The notes under the pieces are model-generated. The model was given only the letters and a program-made list of their open reading frames with translations. It searched no databases and was not told the DNA's origin. The position numbers and the translations under genes are program-made. A DNA stretch of 64,000 nucleotides, taken from Alphaproteobacteria bacterium. Its GTDB lineage: Bacteria; Pseudomonadota; Alphaproteobacteria; JABAAW01; JAHZMA01. The stretch lies in assembly GCA_022599575.1 (NCBI GenBank), contig JAHZMA010000091.1:1-64000 (forward strand), written 5' to 3'. Position 1 is the first letter of the stretch. The number at the start of each line of letters is the position of its first letter. Below are positions 1 through 12,321 of the stretch, one piece after another.

Positions 1-77
1 GCTGGTAACAGCATGGTAAGCCCGATAATAATTGTCATTAAGCCTTGAGCGGCTACGATTGGTCTAAATCTATGCAA
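1..77 (-). CDS. TrkH-like potassium transporter, N-terminal fragment (runs off the window)
   Basis: Only the first 25 or so codons are in the window. A TTG codon at 77-75 follows a GAGG motif by 7 nt, and the frame then reads HRFRPIVAAQGLMTIIIGL, an N-terminal Phe-Arg-Pro followed by a hydrophobic helix ending in MLLPA. This resembles the start of TrkH/KtrB-type potassium uptake subunits, whose first helix often carries a MLLPA-like end. The assignment rests on this short stretch alone, so another polytopic membrane protein is possible. Confidence 0.4.
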   Translation of the reverse strand, partial: MHRFRPIVAAQGLMTIIIGLTMLLP

Positions 78-120
78 ATAGGCACCTCAACAAAGCCCAA
101 AATGATGTTAACAAAAAATG

Positions 121-594
121 TTAACGATTTTTATATGCTTTATGGCAAGATGCACAGTTTTTGCCGACCACGCCTAATTGCGCGCTAAAAGCTTTAATAT
201 CATTCGATTCGGCTAATTTCACCAATTCTGCTGTTTCGCGGATAAGTGATTGCATCTCTAAATTAAAATCATCTTGATTTTGCCAAATGTTGGGTTTGGC
301 TTTGGATTTGCCATTATTCGGCACTTTTTGTTTGAATGCATCAACAGATTGGGCGGCACTGATATTAAGAATAGAGGCAAGCCCTGCAAGATGGCTTTGC
401 TGGTCAATATTGCCTTTAAGGATTTCAGAAATGCTATTAAGGTTGCGCTGTAAATTATACATGAGACTTTGCCGATAGGTAATAACAGCATCAGCATTAT
501 CTTGAGCAAATATTTTTACTGGTAATAGGGTTAAAAATAATGCCAATAAAAAATTAACGATTATTTTCTGTGTTTTAAGATGATAAAAACTCAA
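121..594 (-). CDS. Cytochrome c prime-like periplasmic protein
   Basis: The C-terminus carries CASCHKAYKNR, a CxxCH haem c site lying only a few residues from the end as in the cytochrome c prime family (four-helix bundle, periplasmic, about 150 residues with signal). The open frame extends up to 669, but a TTG at 594-592 sits 7 nt after a clean AGGAG (606-602). That start gives 157 residues beginning with a normal signal peptide (KIIVNFLLALFLTLLPVKIFAQ region, probable cleavage after FAQ). The longer version would bury the signal peptide internally, so TTG is preferred. Family role: haem protein implicated in NO binding or electron transfer; the partner is unknown here. It faces the next gene divergently. 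Confidence 0.75.
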   Translation of the reverse strand: MSFYHLKTQKIIVNFLLALFLTLLPVKIFAQDNADAVITYRQSLMYNLQRNLNSISEILKGNIDQQSHLAGLASILNISAAQSVDAFKQKVPNNGKSKAKPNIWQNQDDFNLEMQSLIRETAELVKLAESNDIKAFSAQLGVVGKNCASCHKAYKNR

Positions 595-740
595 TTCATG
601 TCTCCTACTATAAATATGCGATGATGTTATCATTGTTATGACAATAAGCAAAAAATAACGCGCTTGCAACTTATAAAGCTATTTTTATGGTGTAATATGA
701 TTATAATTAAACAAATAAGGCAAATGGGAAAGTAAAATAT

Positions 741-1520
741 ATGACGTATCATTTATACAATGAAGATTGTCTAACGGGATTGGATAAGATTGCTGATGAG
801 TCAATAGACCTTATTGTGACCGACCCGCCTTATTGTCTGGGCAAGGATTATGGCAATGATTCTGATAAAATGAACAGCGATGATTATCTAGAATGGACGC
901 AAAACTGGATTAACAAGGCGATTCCTAAACTTAAAATAACGGGTTCGTTTTATATATTTCTGACATGGCAATACTCACCTGAAATATTTTCTTTTATCAA
1001 AACCAAAATGCCGATGATGAATGAAATTATCTGGGATAGAAAAGTGCCAAGCATGGGTGGTAGCACCAGAAGATTCACCTCTGTCCATGATAATATTGGC
1101 TTTTTTGTGAAGGATAAAAAAAATTATTATTTTGATATTGATGCAGTTAGAATCCCGTATGATGCGGTAACAAAAAAAGCGCGCACAAGGTCGATATTCA
1201 AGGGCGCGAAATGGCTAGAGATAGGCTATAACCCCAAAGATTTATGGTCAATATCGCGCTTACATCGGCAACATGCCGAACGCGAAAATCACCCCACCCA
1301 AAAACCATTAGAATTGATTGAAAGAATCGTCAAATCTAGCTGTCCTGAACATGGTACCGTGCTAGATTTATTCGCAGGCAGTGGCACAACGCTTGAAGCC
1401 AGCATCAAAAATAACAGAAAAACCATAGGTTTTGAAATTAATCAACATTATTGCACGATAATTGATAACAGGCTGGCAAATATTAATAGCCAATCAAATC
1501 TTTTGCCAAATCTTTTTTAA
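741..1520 (+). CDS. Orphan adenine-specific DNA methyltransferase, YhdJ-like
   Basis: Motif IV DPPY lies at residues 28-31 and the SAM-binding motif I (DLFAGSGTT) near residue 210. That is the beta-class order, with catalytic motif first and SAM motif last. The HPTQKP motif precedes motif I as in YhdJ and CcrM relatives. At 259 residues it lacks the roughly 80-residue C-terminal DNA-binding extension of CcrM, so it is closer to YhdJ-type stand-alone m6A methyltransferases. No restriction endonuclease lies beside it; the neighbours are a cytochrome gene and the ATP synthase operon. A regulatory or protective role is inferred. The target sequence cannot be read from the protein. Confidence 0.8.
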   Translation: MTYHLYNEDCLTGLDKIADESIDLIVTDPPYCLGKDYGNDSDKMNSDDYLEWTQNWINKAIPKLKITGSFYIFLTWQYSPEIFSFIKTKMPMMNEIIWDRKVPSMGGSTRRFTSVHDNIGFFVKDKKNYYFDIDAVRIPYDAVTKKARTRSIFKGAKWLEIGYNPKDLWSISRLHRQHAERENHPTQKPLELIERIVKSSCPEHGTVLDLFAGSGTTLEASIKNNRKTIGFEINQHYCTIIDNRLANINSQSNLLPNLF

Positions 1521-1674
1521 ATAGAGTGACAAGCAATGGGTCAGCTATTACATGTTTACTTTATCAGCAAAATTTGTTAGATAATCTAATGAATAGCGAT
1601 GATTTGATTTTTTATCTTTTGCATCGCTGATTGCTTTTATTTTTTATCATGACGAATGAGAGGCGGATTTTATA
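1521..1674. promoter_or_regulatory. Leader of the F1 ATP synthase operon, with a short palindrome
   Basis: This 154-nt AT-rich gap precedes atpH and should hold the operon promoter. A perfect 13-nt palindrome, TTAGAT-A-ATCTAA, lies at 1577-1589. No convincing -35/-10 pair was found. The ribosome-binding region AGGCGG at 1661-1666 lies 8 nt before the GTG start. The 19 nt 1661-1679 match the rpsM initiation region at 17 positions. Confidence 0.4.
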
Positions 1675-2229
1675 GTGGCGCAAAGAGCGACTATTAGTGA
1701 GATTGTGTTACGCTACACACAAGCACTTTATATGTTGAGTGAAGAACAACAATTAACAGATGGTGTGGCAACTGAACTTTCTCAATTGTGCATGATGCTT
1801 GATAATCATTCGATTTTAGAGCAGGCATTTTGCAATCCTGTGGTTTCTAGGCGCGAACGCGTTAATCTTTGTCGCGCATTAGCAGTTAAGGTTAATTTAT
1901 CAACGATTGCGCGTAATTTTGTGTGTTTGCTTGCACAAAAAGGGCGGTTAAATTTATTGCGGTTGATTGAACAAAAATTCCAAGAATTTTCGGCTGATGA
2001 AAGAGGGGAAACCAAAGTTGAGATTACCAGTGTTAGCCTGCTAGATGATGACATAACAGAATCATTGAAAACACAATTACAGAATGTTACAGGTAAATCT
2101 GTTTTTATTGCCAATAAGATTGATGAAAATATTATTGCTGGTTTGGTTGTTAAAATCGGTTCTCATATGTTTGATTTTTCGGCACAAACACGCTTAAGGC
2201 GGATTATCCACCATATGGAAGGGTTATAG
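1675..2229 (+). CDS. atpH: F1 ATP synthase subunit delta
   Basis: This is the peripheral-stalk subunit linking the F1 head to F0 subunit b (OSCP homologue). It has 184 residues, against about 177 in Escherichia coli, and opens with the conserved YTQALYMLSEE helix. The C-terminal part shows the family pattern ...AGLVVKIGSHMFDFS.. followed by LRRI. The GTG start follows AGGCGG, and no upstream ATG in frame fits. It is first in an atpHAGDC operon and ends 3 nt before atpA, indicating translational coupling. The F0 genes (atpIBEF) are absent, as is usual in alphaproteobacteria, where F0 is encoded elsewhere. Confidence 0.95.
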   Translation: MAQRATISEIVLRYTQALYMLSEEQQLTDGVATELSQLCMMLDNHSILEQAFCNPVVSRRERVNLCRALAVKVNLSTIARNFVCLLAQKGRLNLLRLIEQKFQEFSADERGETKVEITSVSLLDDDITESLKTQLQNVTGKSVFIANKIDENIIAGLVVKIGSHMFDFSAQTRLRRIIHHMEGL

Positions 2230-2232
2230 AAT

Positions 2233-3762
2233 ATGGATATTTTAGCTTCAGAAGTATCTGATCTCTTAAAATCAGAGATTGAAAATTTTGATGTTGAGGC
2301 CAATGTTGCCGAAGTTGGACAAGTAATTTCGGTCGGCGATGGTGTTGCACGTGTCTATGGATTAGATAATGTGCGCGCTGGTGAATTGGTGGAATTTGAA
2401 ACAGGCGTGAAAGGCATGGCACTCAATCTTGAAAAAGACAATGTTGGTGTTGTGATTTTTGGCGATGACAGGCAAATTAAAGAGGGCGAAACCGTTAAGC
2501 GCACCAACTCGATTGTTGATGTGCCGATTGGCAAAGCATTGCTGGGGCGCGTGGTTGACGCGCTTGGCAACCCGATTGATGGCAAAGGCACAATTGATAC
2601 CACCGAGCGACGCATGGTTGAGGTAAAAGCACCCGGTATTATTCCGCGCAAATCAGTACATGAACCCGTGCAAACAGGGCTAAAGGCGATTGATTCTTTG
2701 GTGCCGATTGGGCGCGGGCAACGTGAATTGATTATTGGTGATAGGCAAACGGGAAAAACCGCTGTTGCGCTTGATACGATTATCAATCAGCGTAGTGTCA
2801 ATAATGGCGATGATGAAAGTAAAAAACTTTATTGTATTTATGTGGTGATTGGGCAAAAACGTTCCACTGTAGCGCAATTGGTTAAAGTATTGGAAGATAA
2901 AGGGGCGTTACAATATAGTATCATTGTTGCCGCCACCGCATCTGAGCCAGCACCAATGCAATTTTTAGCACCCTATAGCGGTTGCGTGATGGGTGAATAT
3001 TTTCGCGATAATGGGATGCATGCTTTGATTGTCTATGATGATTTATCAAAACAGGCGATTGCCTATCGGCAAATGTCGCTATTATTACGGCGTCCACCGG
3101 GACGTGAAGCCTATCCGGGTGATGTGTTTTATTTGCATTCACGCTTGTTAGAACGGGCGGCGAAAATGAGTGATGAAAAAGGTTCAGGCTCGCTAACAGC
3201 TTTGCCAATTATTGAAACCCAAGCAGGTGATGTTTCGGCATATATTCCAACCAATGTGATTTCGATTACTGATGGGCAGATTTTTCTAGAAGCAAGCCTG
3301 TTCTTTAAGGGCATCAGACCAGCGATTAATGTGGGTATTTCGGTTAGCCGTGTTGGCTCTGCGGCACAAACCAAAGCGATGAAAAAAGTATCGGGCTCAA
3401 TCAAGTTAGATTTGGCACAATTTCGGGAAATGGAAGCATTTTCGCAATTTGCATCTGACCTTGATACCGCCACTCAAAAATTATTGGCACGTGGTGCGCG
3501 TTTGACAGAATTATTGAAGCAACCGCAATATTCGCCATTGGCAATGGAAGAACAGGTTGTCTCTATTTATGCGGGTGTTAATGGCTATTTAGATGATTTG
3601 AAAATTTCTAATGTGCGTGATTTTGAAGTACGTTTGCTAGAAACTTTGAAAAAAATTCATGGTGATTTACTCACTGAAATTCGTGAATCTGCAACGCTTT
3701 CGGAAGAAAATGAGCAACGTTTGCAAAAGATTTTAGATGAGTTTAAGGCTGATTTTACTTAA
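2233..3762 (+). CDS. atpA: F1 ATP synthase subunit alpha
   Basis: This is the non-catalytic nucleotide-binding subunit of the F1 hexamer. The 509-residue length is typical. The N-terminal beta barrel ([18 protein letters not shown]) is followed by the Walker A GDRQTGKT near residues 169-176, the [12 protein letters not shown] strand and the alpha-subunit signature [17 protein letters not shown] near residue 365. The C-terminal helical domain ends in [12 protein letters not shown]. It is immediately downstream of atpH and upstream of atpG in the same operon. Confidence 0.98.
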   Translation: MDILASEVSDLLKSEIENFDVEANVAEVGQVISVGDGVARVYGLDNVRAGELVEFETGVKGMALNLEKDNVGVVIFGDDRQIKEGETVKRTNSIVDVPIGKALLGRVVDALGNPIDGKGTIDTTERRMVEVKAPGIIPRKSVHEPVQTGLKAIDSLVPIGRGQRELIIGDRQTGKTAVALDTIINQRSVNNGDDESKKLYCIYVVIGQKRSTVAQLVKVLEDKGALQYSIIVAATASEPAPMQFLAPYSGCVMGEYFRDNGMHALIVYDDLSKQAIAYRQMSLLLRRPPGREAYPGDVFYLHSRLLERAAKMSDEKGSGSLTALPIIETQAGDVSAYIPTNVISITDGQIFLEASLFFKGIRPAINVGISVSRVGSAAQTKAMKKVSGSIKLDLAQFREMEAFSQFASDLDTATQKLLARGARLTELLKQPQYSPLAMEEQVVSIYAGVNGYLDDLKISNVRDFEVRLLETLKKIHGDLLTEIRESATLSEENEQRLQKILDEFKADFT

Positions 3763-3788
3763 AAATTATGTCTGTTGTAGGATAAAAA

Positions 3789-6670
<2,882 letters not shown>

Positions 6671-6672
6671 TC

Positions 6673-7086
6673 ATGAGCGAATCGACAACATTTCAACTTG
6701 ATTTCATCACCCCTGAAGAGGTGGTAACATCAAAACGTGCTGAAATGGTGGTTGTGCCAGCGGTTGAAGGCGATATTGGCGTGTTACCGGGTCATTCGCA
6801 AATCATTGCCCGTTTACGTCCAGGTATGGTCTGTGTTTTTAGCAATAATGAGATTCAAGAACGGTTTTTTATTGAAGGTGGCATTGCCGAAATCAATGCA
6901 GAATATTGCGTGTTATTGATTGAAAAAGCGATTGCTGAAAAATCATTAAATGTTGATTTGGCGGCGCAAGAACTTGATGATTTACGCGAAAAAACAACAA
7001 ATAATCAAAATGATGAGCATTTGGTAAAAAAAATAATGATTGCCGAAGCTAAAATAGAGGCGATTAATTATCCGCCCTATTCGTAA
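6673..7086 (+). CDS. atpC: F1 ATP synthase subunit epsilon
   Basis: This is the small rotor-associated subunit that can inhibit ATP hydrolysis. It has 137 residues, beginning with the beta-sandwich pattern FQLDFITPEEVV and then VPAVEGDIGVLPGHSQIIARLRPG, a hallmark of AtpC. The C-terminal helices are present but short. It starts 2 nt after the atpD stop and closes the operon. Confidence 0.95.
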   Translation: MSESTTFQLDFITPEEVVTSKRAEMVVVPAVEGDIGVLPGHSQIIARLRPGMVCVFSNNEIQERFFIEGGIAEINAEYCVLLIEKAIAEKSLNVDLAAQELDDLREKTTNNQNDEHLVKKIMIAEAKIEAINYPPYS

Positions 7087-7124
7087 AATATGGCAAATGA
7101 GAGTATCATAATGGAGAGGAAATC

Positions 7125-7652
7125 ATGGCAGGAAGCTTAAATAAAGTATGTCTTTTAGGAAATTTAGGGCGCGACCCTGAAATTCGAACCATGCAAAATG
7201 GTAAAAAAGTAGCTAATTTTTCAATCGCAACATCGGAACGTTGGCGTGGCAATGATGGGCAACAGCAGGAACGCACCGAATGGCACCGCATTGTGGTATT
7301 TTCCGAAGGGCTTGTGGGCGTGATTGAACGCTATGTTAAAAAAGGCAGTAAGCTTTATATTGAAGGGCAGTTGCAAACCCGCAAATGGCAAGACCAGTCA
7401 GGGCAAGACCGCTATAGCACCGAAGTAACCTTGCAAAATTTCAATTCTAAATTAATCATGCTTGATAGCCGTCCCAATGATGGTGGTGGGTATCAATCGG
7501 CAGGTCAACCAGATGACATGGGTAATAGCAACCAACAGGGTGGCAATTATTCGCAAAATAATGATTCTGGACAAAATAATTCTGGGCAGGGTGCAAATGC
7601 TGATAATACCTATAATAGCGCGCAAGATTTAGATGATGATATTCCGTTTTAA
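7125..7652 (+). CDS. ssb: Single-stranded DNA-binding protein
   Basis: This SSB coats single-stranded DNA in replication and repair and recruits partners through its acidic tip. The OB-fold begins [18 protein letters not shown] and continues through [11 protein letters not shown] and [17 protein letters not shown] Gln/Asn/Gly-rich linker (residues about 115-165) leads to the conserved terminal DDDIPF. The length of 175 residues matches E. coli SSB. GGAGAGGAAATC precedes the ATG. The separation from uvrA, the common neighbour, is notable but not rare. Confidence 0.96.
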   Translation: MAGSLNKVCLLGNLGRDPEIRTMQNGKKVANFSIATSERWRGNDGQQQERTEWHRIVVFSEGLVGVIERYVKKGSKLYIEGQLQTRKWQDQSGQDRYSTEVTLQNFNSKLIMLDSRPNDGGGYQSAGQPDDMGNSNQQGGNYSQNNDSGQNNSGQGANADNTYNSAQDLDDDIPF

Positions 7653-7654
7653 TT

Positions 7655-8008
7655 GTGCTTAAAATAATGCTGAAACAGTATTATCCTTATATTTTGTTGG
7701 TTTTAGCGATTATCGCTGAAGTTATCGGAACATCATTACTGAAAGATACTGATCAATTTAGGCGATGGAATATCGCATTGGTGATGATTGGTTTTTATGC
7801 GGTGTCATTTTATCTGTTAAGTATTGTAGTGAAAACAATCCCAGTTGGCATCGCCTATGCGCTATGGTCAGGGCTTGGCACAGTGTTTATTGTGTTGATT
7901 GCCATTTATAAATATCAGGAAATCCCGAATTTACCGACTATATTAGGGCTTGCGATGATTGTTGGTGGGGTTGTGATGGTCAATCTTTATTCTGATACAG
8001 CGCATTAA
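7655..8008 (+). CDS. Small multidrug resistance (SMR/EmrE-like) transporter
   Basis: This is a four-helix membrane protein of the drug/metabolite superfamily. It shows the essential membrane-embedded Glu in helix 1 (AIIAEVIGTSLLK) and the family motifs YALWSGLGTVFIVLI and LGLAMIVGGVVMVNL. EmrE-type members exchange protons for quaternary cations; SugE-type members export guanidinium. The sequence alone does not separate these cleanly, though the Tyr-rich first loop and the ALWSG motif lean to EmrE. The start may be GTG 7655 or ATG 7667; the latter gives the typical length of 113 residues. It follows ssb by 2 nt. Confidence 0.88.
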   Translation: MLKIMLKQYYPYILLVLAIIAEVIGTSLLKDTDQFRRWNIALVMIGFYAVSFYLLSIVVKTIPVGIAYALWSGLGTVFIVLIAIYKYQEIPNLPTILGLAMIVGGVVMVNLYSDTAH

Positions 8009-8038
8009 ATCGCTTTTCCAAAATCCACCCTACCAAGA

Positions 8039-8779
8039 TTATTTTTCTGGCCATTGCCAGCCTAAATGCTCACCATTATCCAGCGCAATCATTTGTCCCG
8101 TCAGGCTTGATTGATTGATGATAAATAACACAGCATGACAAATTTCATCAATCGGGGTGGCTTGTGGCAAGGGTAATTTTTGATATTGTCTGATAAACTG
8201 TTCGTTAGTTTGATGAATACTTGGCAGAGTTGGGCCGGGCGCAATCGCATTGACCCTTATATTGGGTGCCAATGCCAATGCCAATGTACGCGTCATTGTC
8301 CATAACGCTGATTTTGCGATGCTATAGCTGGTAAAATGCGGTGTTAATTTCAACACGCGTTGGTCAATCATATTGATAATATTTCCCTGTTGCTTTATTT
8401 GCTTGGCAAATTGTTGCGAAAGCCAAAAGGGTGCTTCCAAATTGGTCATAAAATGCTTATCCCAACTGTCAAAATCAGTATCACTCCATTCATCACGCGT
8501 GAAAATAGAAGCGTTATTAATCAACAATGTAAGGGGTGGCATGGTTGCATTGATAGCAGGAATCAGTGCCATAATTTGCTGTCGATTCGTTAAATCGCTC
8601 TTAAAAATTTTGGCTTTGCCACCTGATTCGATGATGCTTTGTTGCAAATTTTCAGCATCGATGTGTGATTGATGATAGTGAATCGCGATATGATAGCCCG
8701 CCTCTGCCAATGTTTCGGCAATTTGCGCGCCGATTCGTTTGGCACTGCCAGTGATAAGGGCGGTTTGTTCAAGCATCAT
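8039..8779 (-). CDS. Pteridine reductase-type short-chain dehydrogenase (FolM/PTR1-like)
   Basis: This 246-residue Rossmann SDR has the NADPH motif TGSAKRIG (residues 10-17), where Lys/Arg after the glycine mark NADPH preference, and NNAS near residue 90. At the catalytic position Ser is replaced by Asp (MIDQRV, about residue 138), with Tyr exactly 13 residues later in SYSIAK. This Asp/Tyr/Lys arrangement is known from Leishmania PTR1 and shared by FolM-like enzymes, so reduction of dihydropteridines or dihydromonapterin is the likely activity. Its start overlaps the end of the helicase gene by 11 nt, which suggests co-transcription. Confidence 0.8.
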   Translation of the reverse strand: MMLEQTALITGSAKRIGAQIAETLAEAGYHIAIHYHQSHIDAENLQQSIIESGGKAKIFKSDLTNRQQIMALIPAINATMPPLTLLINNASIFTRDEWSDTDFDSWDKHFMTNLEAPFWLSQQFAKQIKQQGNIINMIDQRVLKLTPHFTSYSIAKSALWTMTRTLALALAPNIRVNAIAPGPTLPSIHQTNEQFIRQYQKLPLPQATPIDEICHAVLFIINQSSLTGQMIALDNGEHLGWQWPEK

Positions 8780-11444
8780 CTAAAAACTCCTTGATATCAG
8801 AGATAATCTCGTTGATCGGGGCGCGGGTAATTGTCACATGTTCAGGAAAAATATCGGCCATTCGGCTTGGAAAATGATGGTCTAATAACACGAACACGCC
8901 CTTATCATTTTTATGACGCATCAATCTGCCGAAGGCTTGCTTTAATTTGAAGCGCACCAATCTTTCGGGATAAATTTTACCAAAAAATTGTTGGCGCGCT
9001 GATGTTAAAATATCGGGACGCGTCCATGGCATTTTATCCAATATCACTTGCCGCAAGCCCCTGCCCGGTACATCGATACCATCACGCAAACTATCAGTGC
9101 CTAAAAGACAAGCATTTTCGTCATTCTTGAAAATTTCTACCAAATTCGGTACCGAATATTTATCAACATGCTGGGCATAAAGCGCAATATTTTCTTGTGC
9201 CAATGCCAGATTCACCGCCTGATGGGTGTTTTTAAGTTGCTTGATTGAGGTGAATAACCCTAGCGAACCGCCTTTTGATGCTAAAAATAATTGCAAATAG
9301 GCATCGTTGATATGGTCGGGTTTTTTGTTAATATCGTTGGCAATAAAGATACGGGTTCGATTCGCATAGTCAAAATCATTATCAAAACGCGCCAATAAGG
9401 GTTGCGGAAAATCGCTGATGCCTTGCATTGCGTTTGCTAAATCATCTTGTGCCACATCATGATGTGAAAATAAAGTTGCCGACGTCATCGCAAAGCCGTT
9501 TAATTTTTGTAATAATTGGTCGGATAATAATTGCATTGGGTTGATGGCATGGCGACAAAATTCAAAATCATAGCTGATGCCCTGTCTGCGCTTTACCATC
9601 AGCCAATCAATACAGAGTTCGGAAAAATCCTGCATCGCAAGCTCGCGCATCATATCCTGCCATTGCGTCAATGTTGCGCTAAAATGTTCTAACCTTTGCT
9701 TGATACGCTCAAGATTGATGCTATCGACCTTATCTAATTTATCATCATCAAGCAAATTTTCTATTTTTGTGATAATTGCACCCAGTAAAATAGCCAGCAA
9801 TTCAATCATTTTTGCCAAATCATGCGCCGCCTGATTTAGCGCAGGTGGGGTTGGGGTAATCGGTGCTTCCAAATTATAATAGGGGTCGGCATTTTTATTA
9901 TAATGGGTCACATAAAGATTAAGCTGATGTAAGAAAATTTCAGTTTCGCCTTGCGGTGTATCATTGATGATTCGTTGACACCAATTTATCTGTGGTAAGA
10001 ATACCAAAGCATCAGATAATCGATGTATCAATGGCGCAATCTCTTTATGGCTGGCAAATTTACCCAATCTTGCTTGCAAACCGCGCATGGCAGGGCGAAA
10101 TAATGATGATTGCCTGCCACCATGATGCTGCGGATTATCATCAAGCCATTGTTTCAATTGTGTGGTCTCTGCGCCATTAAAACTAACGGCATAGAAATTA
10201 TCGGCCGCTTGAAACAGATGATGCGCCTCATCAAAAATCATAATATTCAGGCGTGGATTATGCTCAATCGCACCACTTTGCGCTTCGGTGAGCGATAAAG
10301 CATGATTGCTGATGATAATATCGGCATGTTTGCTTTGGTGACGCACCGATTCGATGAAACAATTTTTATAATGCGGGCAAAGCTGATGGATACAGCCATA
10401 GCGACGGTCGGCAACTTCGCGCGCCAATTTATTATCAAATAAATCTTCCAGCCAAGCGGGGAAATCATCGCCATTCATATCGCCGAATTTTGTCTCGCTT
10501 AACCAACGGGCAAGCAAGCCTAGCGCAATCAGCATCGGGCTTTTGCTGGTGAAATAACGGTCTAATGCCTGCTTATAATTTAGCAAACACAGGTAATTTT
10601 CACGTCCCTTTCGAATCGTTACATTATCGTGAAATGATAATGCCTCGCGATAAATTTGATGTTGCAAATTTCTGCTATAGGTGCTGACCCAAACTGATGC
10701 GTTATTTTGGGTGGTGTACAGATAGGCGGGCAACAGATAACCCAGCGTTTTACCCGTACCTGTATGCGCTTCTAACAATGCAGCAGCAGGTGGTGTATCC
10801 TCGAATCGGGGGTTAAAAATATGATTCACCGCATGGCTGTACGCGTGCTGGCCATCGCGCATTTGCTGGGCGCGTTTATCTACAATTTTTTCAAGCATTG
10901 CGGATATATCATCAATATTGGGCGGGGTTTGCGATTTTGGCGGTAATATCGGTTGATTTTGCCATTCGGGCAAATCTTGCCAAACCATAAAGGCAGATGC
11001 AATATCCATTGGGTTATCGGGCGGCGTTAAAAAATCAAACCAGCCCCAACCCGCTTGTCTCATTTTTTGCGCCAATGCGTGAATACGCGGATAATCCTGA
11101 TGGGCATGTAAGTTTTGCTGAATTTGCGTGGCAATATCACGTAAGATTTTTGCTTGCTGCATGGGTGATCTGTGATAGGGTTGTTGAAATGCTTTGGCAA
11201 GTCCAAAAATAGTGGGGGCGGCAATCAGGGTTGGATTGTCAAAACTCACCCAATGTAAAATATCCAAATGAGAAAAATCGCTAAAGCCAAATATTTTATG
11301 ATTGCATAATAGCGGGCAAAAATCAGTCCGCGCCATTTGGCGCAAATCTTGTAGCGATAGCTGACTGACCTCTTCCTCTATCAAGAAATAACTGTCATTT
11401 TGTTGAATGAGAACAGGATAATGTTCGAAATTACGCAAAACCAT
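8769..11444 (-). CDS. DinG/Rad3-family ATP-dependent DNA helicase
   Basis: This 891-residue superfamily 2 helicase has Walker A in EAHTGTGKTLGYL near residue 228 and the DEAH box in MIFDEAHHLFQAAD near residue 406. Between them lie four cysteines (NYLCLLN, then GCIHQLCPHYKNC) spaced as an XPD-type [4Fe-4S] cluster. The C-terminal motif VI region reads QAFGRLMRHKNDKGVFVLLD. DinG-like enzymes unwind 5' to 3' and resolve R-loops and damaged forks. The roughly 200-residue N-terminal part before the helicase core is not recognised. It is transcribed with the downstream pteridine reductase gene. Confidence 0.88.
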   Translation of the reverse strand: MVLRNFEHYPVLIQQNDSYFLIEEEVSQLSLQDLRQMARTDFCPLLCNHKIFGFSDFSHLDILHWVSFDNPTLIAAPTIFGLAKAFQQPYHRSPMQQAKILRDIATQIQQNLHAHQDYPRIHALAQKMRQAGWGWFDFLTPPDNPMDIASAFMVWQDLPEWQNQPILPPKSQTPPNIDDISAMLEKIVDKRAQQMRDGQHAYSHAVNHIFNPRFEDTPPAAALLEAHTGTGKTLGYLLPAYLYTTQNNASVWVSTYSRNLQHQIYREALSFHDNVTIRKGRENYLCLLNYKQALDRYFTSKSPMLIALGLLARWLSETKFGDMNGDDFPAWLEDLFDNKLAREVADRRYGCIHQLCPHYKNCFIESVRHQSKHADIIISNHALSLTEAQSGAIEHNPRLNIMIFDEAHHLFQAADNFYAVSFNGAETTQLKQWLDDNPQHHGGRQSSLFRPAMRGLQARLGKFASHKEIAPLIHRLSDALVFLPQINWCQRIINDTPQGETEIFLHQLNLYVTHYNKNADPYYNLEAPITPTPPALNQAAHDLAKMIELLAILLGAIITKIENLLDDDKLDKVDSINLERIKQRLEHFSATLTQWQDMMRELAMQDFSELCIDWLMVKRRQGISYDFEFCRHAINPMQLLSDQLLQKLNGFAMTSATLFSHHDVAQDDLANAMQGISDFPQPLLARFDNDFDYANRTRIFIANDINKKPDHINDAYLQLFLASKGGSLGLFTSIKQLKNTHQAVNLALAQENIALYAQHVDKYSVPNLVEIFKNDENACLLGTDSLRDGIDVPGRGLRQVILDKMPWTRPDILTSARQQFFGKIYPERLVRFKLKQAFGRLMRHKNDKGVFVLLDHHFPSRMADIFPEHVTITRAPINEIISDIKEFLDDA

Positions 11445-11585
11445 AATTAAAATGTCGCAAATGTAATAATTTAATGAAAATAAAATGCTTATCTTATCTT
11501 TAGGCTATGGTATAATATTTATAGCCTGCAATGGGCTTTTATGATGATTTAAGTTAAGTTTTTCACATATTTAGGGATAAATGCA
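11445..11585 (+). promoter_or_regulatory. Promoter and leader of the corrinoid-protein gene
   Basis: An extended -10 box TGGTATAAT lies at 11508-11516. No strong -35 is visible, as is usual for extended -10 promoters. The transcript would begin near 11523, leaving a leader of about 60 nt with a small AGCC/GGCT hairpin (about 11522-11536) followed by TTTT. AGGGAT at 11573-11578 lies 7 nt before the ATG. Confidence 0.5.
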
Positions 11586-12272
11586 ATGGCTGATGATGAT
11601 TTGGATTTAAATACGCTGTCTGATGACGAGCTTGTTGAGCAAATGTGGGACGATTTGTATGATGGTTTGGCCGATGAAATTACAGCGGGCACCAATATTT
11701 TACTCAAACGCGGTTGGCAACCTTATGATGTTCTGACCAAAGCATTGGTTGAGGGCATGCGGATTGTTGGTATTGATTTTCGCGATGGCATCTTATTTGT
11801 GCCTGAAGTTTTACTTTCTGCCAATTCCATGAAGGCGGGTATGGCGATTTTACGCCCCTTGCTGATTGCAACTGGCGCGCCTAAATTAGGCAAGATGGTG
11901 ATTGGCACGGTTAAGGGCGATATTCATGATATTGGTAAAAATTTGGTATCGATGATGATGGAAGGTGCTGGCTTTGAAGTGGTGGATTTAGGCATTAACA
12001 CATCGGTTGAAGAATATTTTGCCGCGCTTGATGAACATAAGCCCGATATTTTGGGCATGTCTGCTCTGCTTACTACCACAATGACCTATATGAAAGTGGT
12101 GGTTGATGCCATGATTGAAAAAGGCATTCGTGATGATTATATCGTGATGGTTGGTGGTGCGCCACTGAATGAAGAATTTGGTGAAGCGGTGGGGGCTGAT
12201 GCCTATTGCCGTGATGCGGCCGTTGCGGTGGAAACAGCCAAAGATTTGATGAAGCGCAAACATAATCAATAA
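11586..12272 (+). CDS. Corrinoid (B12-binding) methyltransferase protein, MtbC/MetH cap-domain type
   Basis: The 228-residue protein has two domains: a helical B12-cap domain (residues 1-90, including GIDFRDGILFVPEVLLSANS) and a cobalamin-binding Rossmann domain with the axial-histidine motif D-x-H-x-x-G (GDIHDIGKNLV, about residues 110-120). Such proteins carry methyl groups between a substrate-specific methyltransferase and a methyl acceptor, for example tetrahydrofolate, in methylamine, glycine betaine or related one-carbon use. No cognate substrate methyltransferase (MttB-like) or MtbA-like gene is adjacent, so the substrate is unknown. The next gene codes DUF1638, a frequent companion. 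Confidence 0.9.
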   Translation: MADDDLDLNTLSDDELVEQMWDDLYDGLADEITAGTNILLKRGWQPYDVLTKALVEGMRIVGIDFRDGILFVPEVLLSANSMKAGMAILRPLLIATGAPKLGKMVIGTVKGDIHDIGKNLVSMMMEGAGFEVVDLGINTSVEEYFAALDEHKPDILGMSALLTTTMTYMKVVVDAMIEKGIRDDYIVMVGGAPLNEEFGEAVGADAYCRDAAVAVETAKDLMKRKHNQ

Positions 12273-12321
12273 TGGCGCAATATGATATTGCGTGGTAGTA
12301 ATCAGTATATTGATAGGTGAT

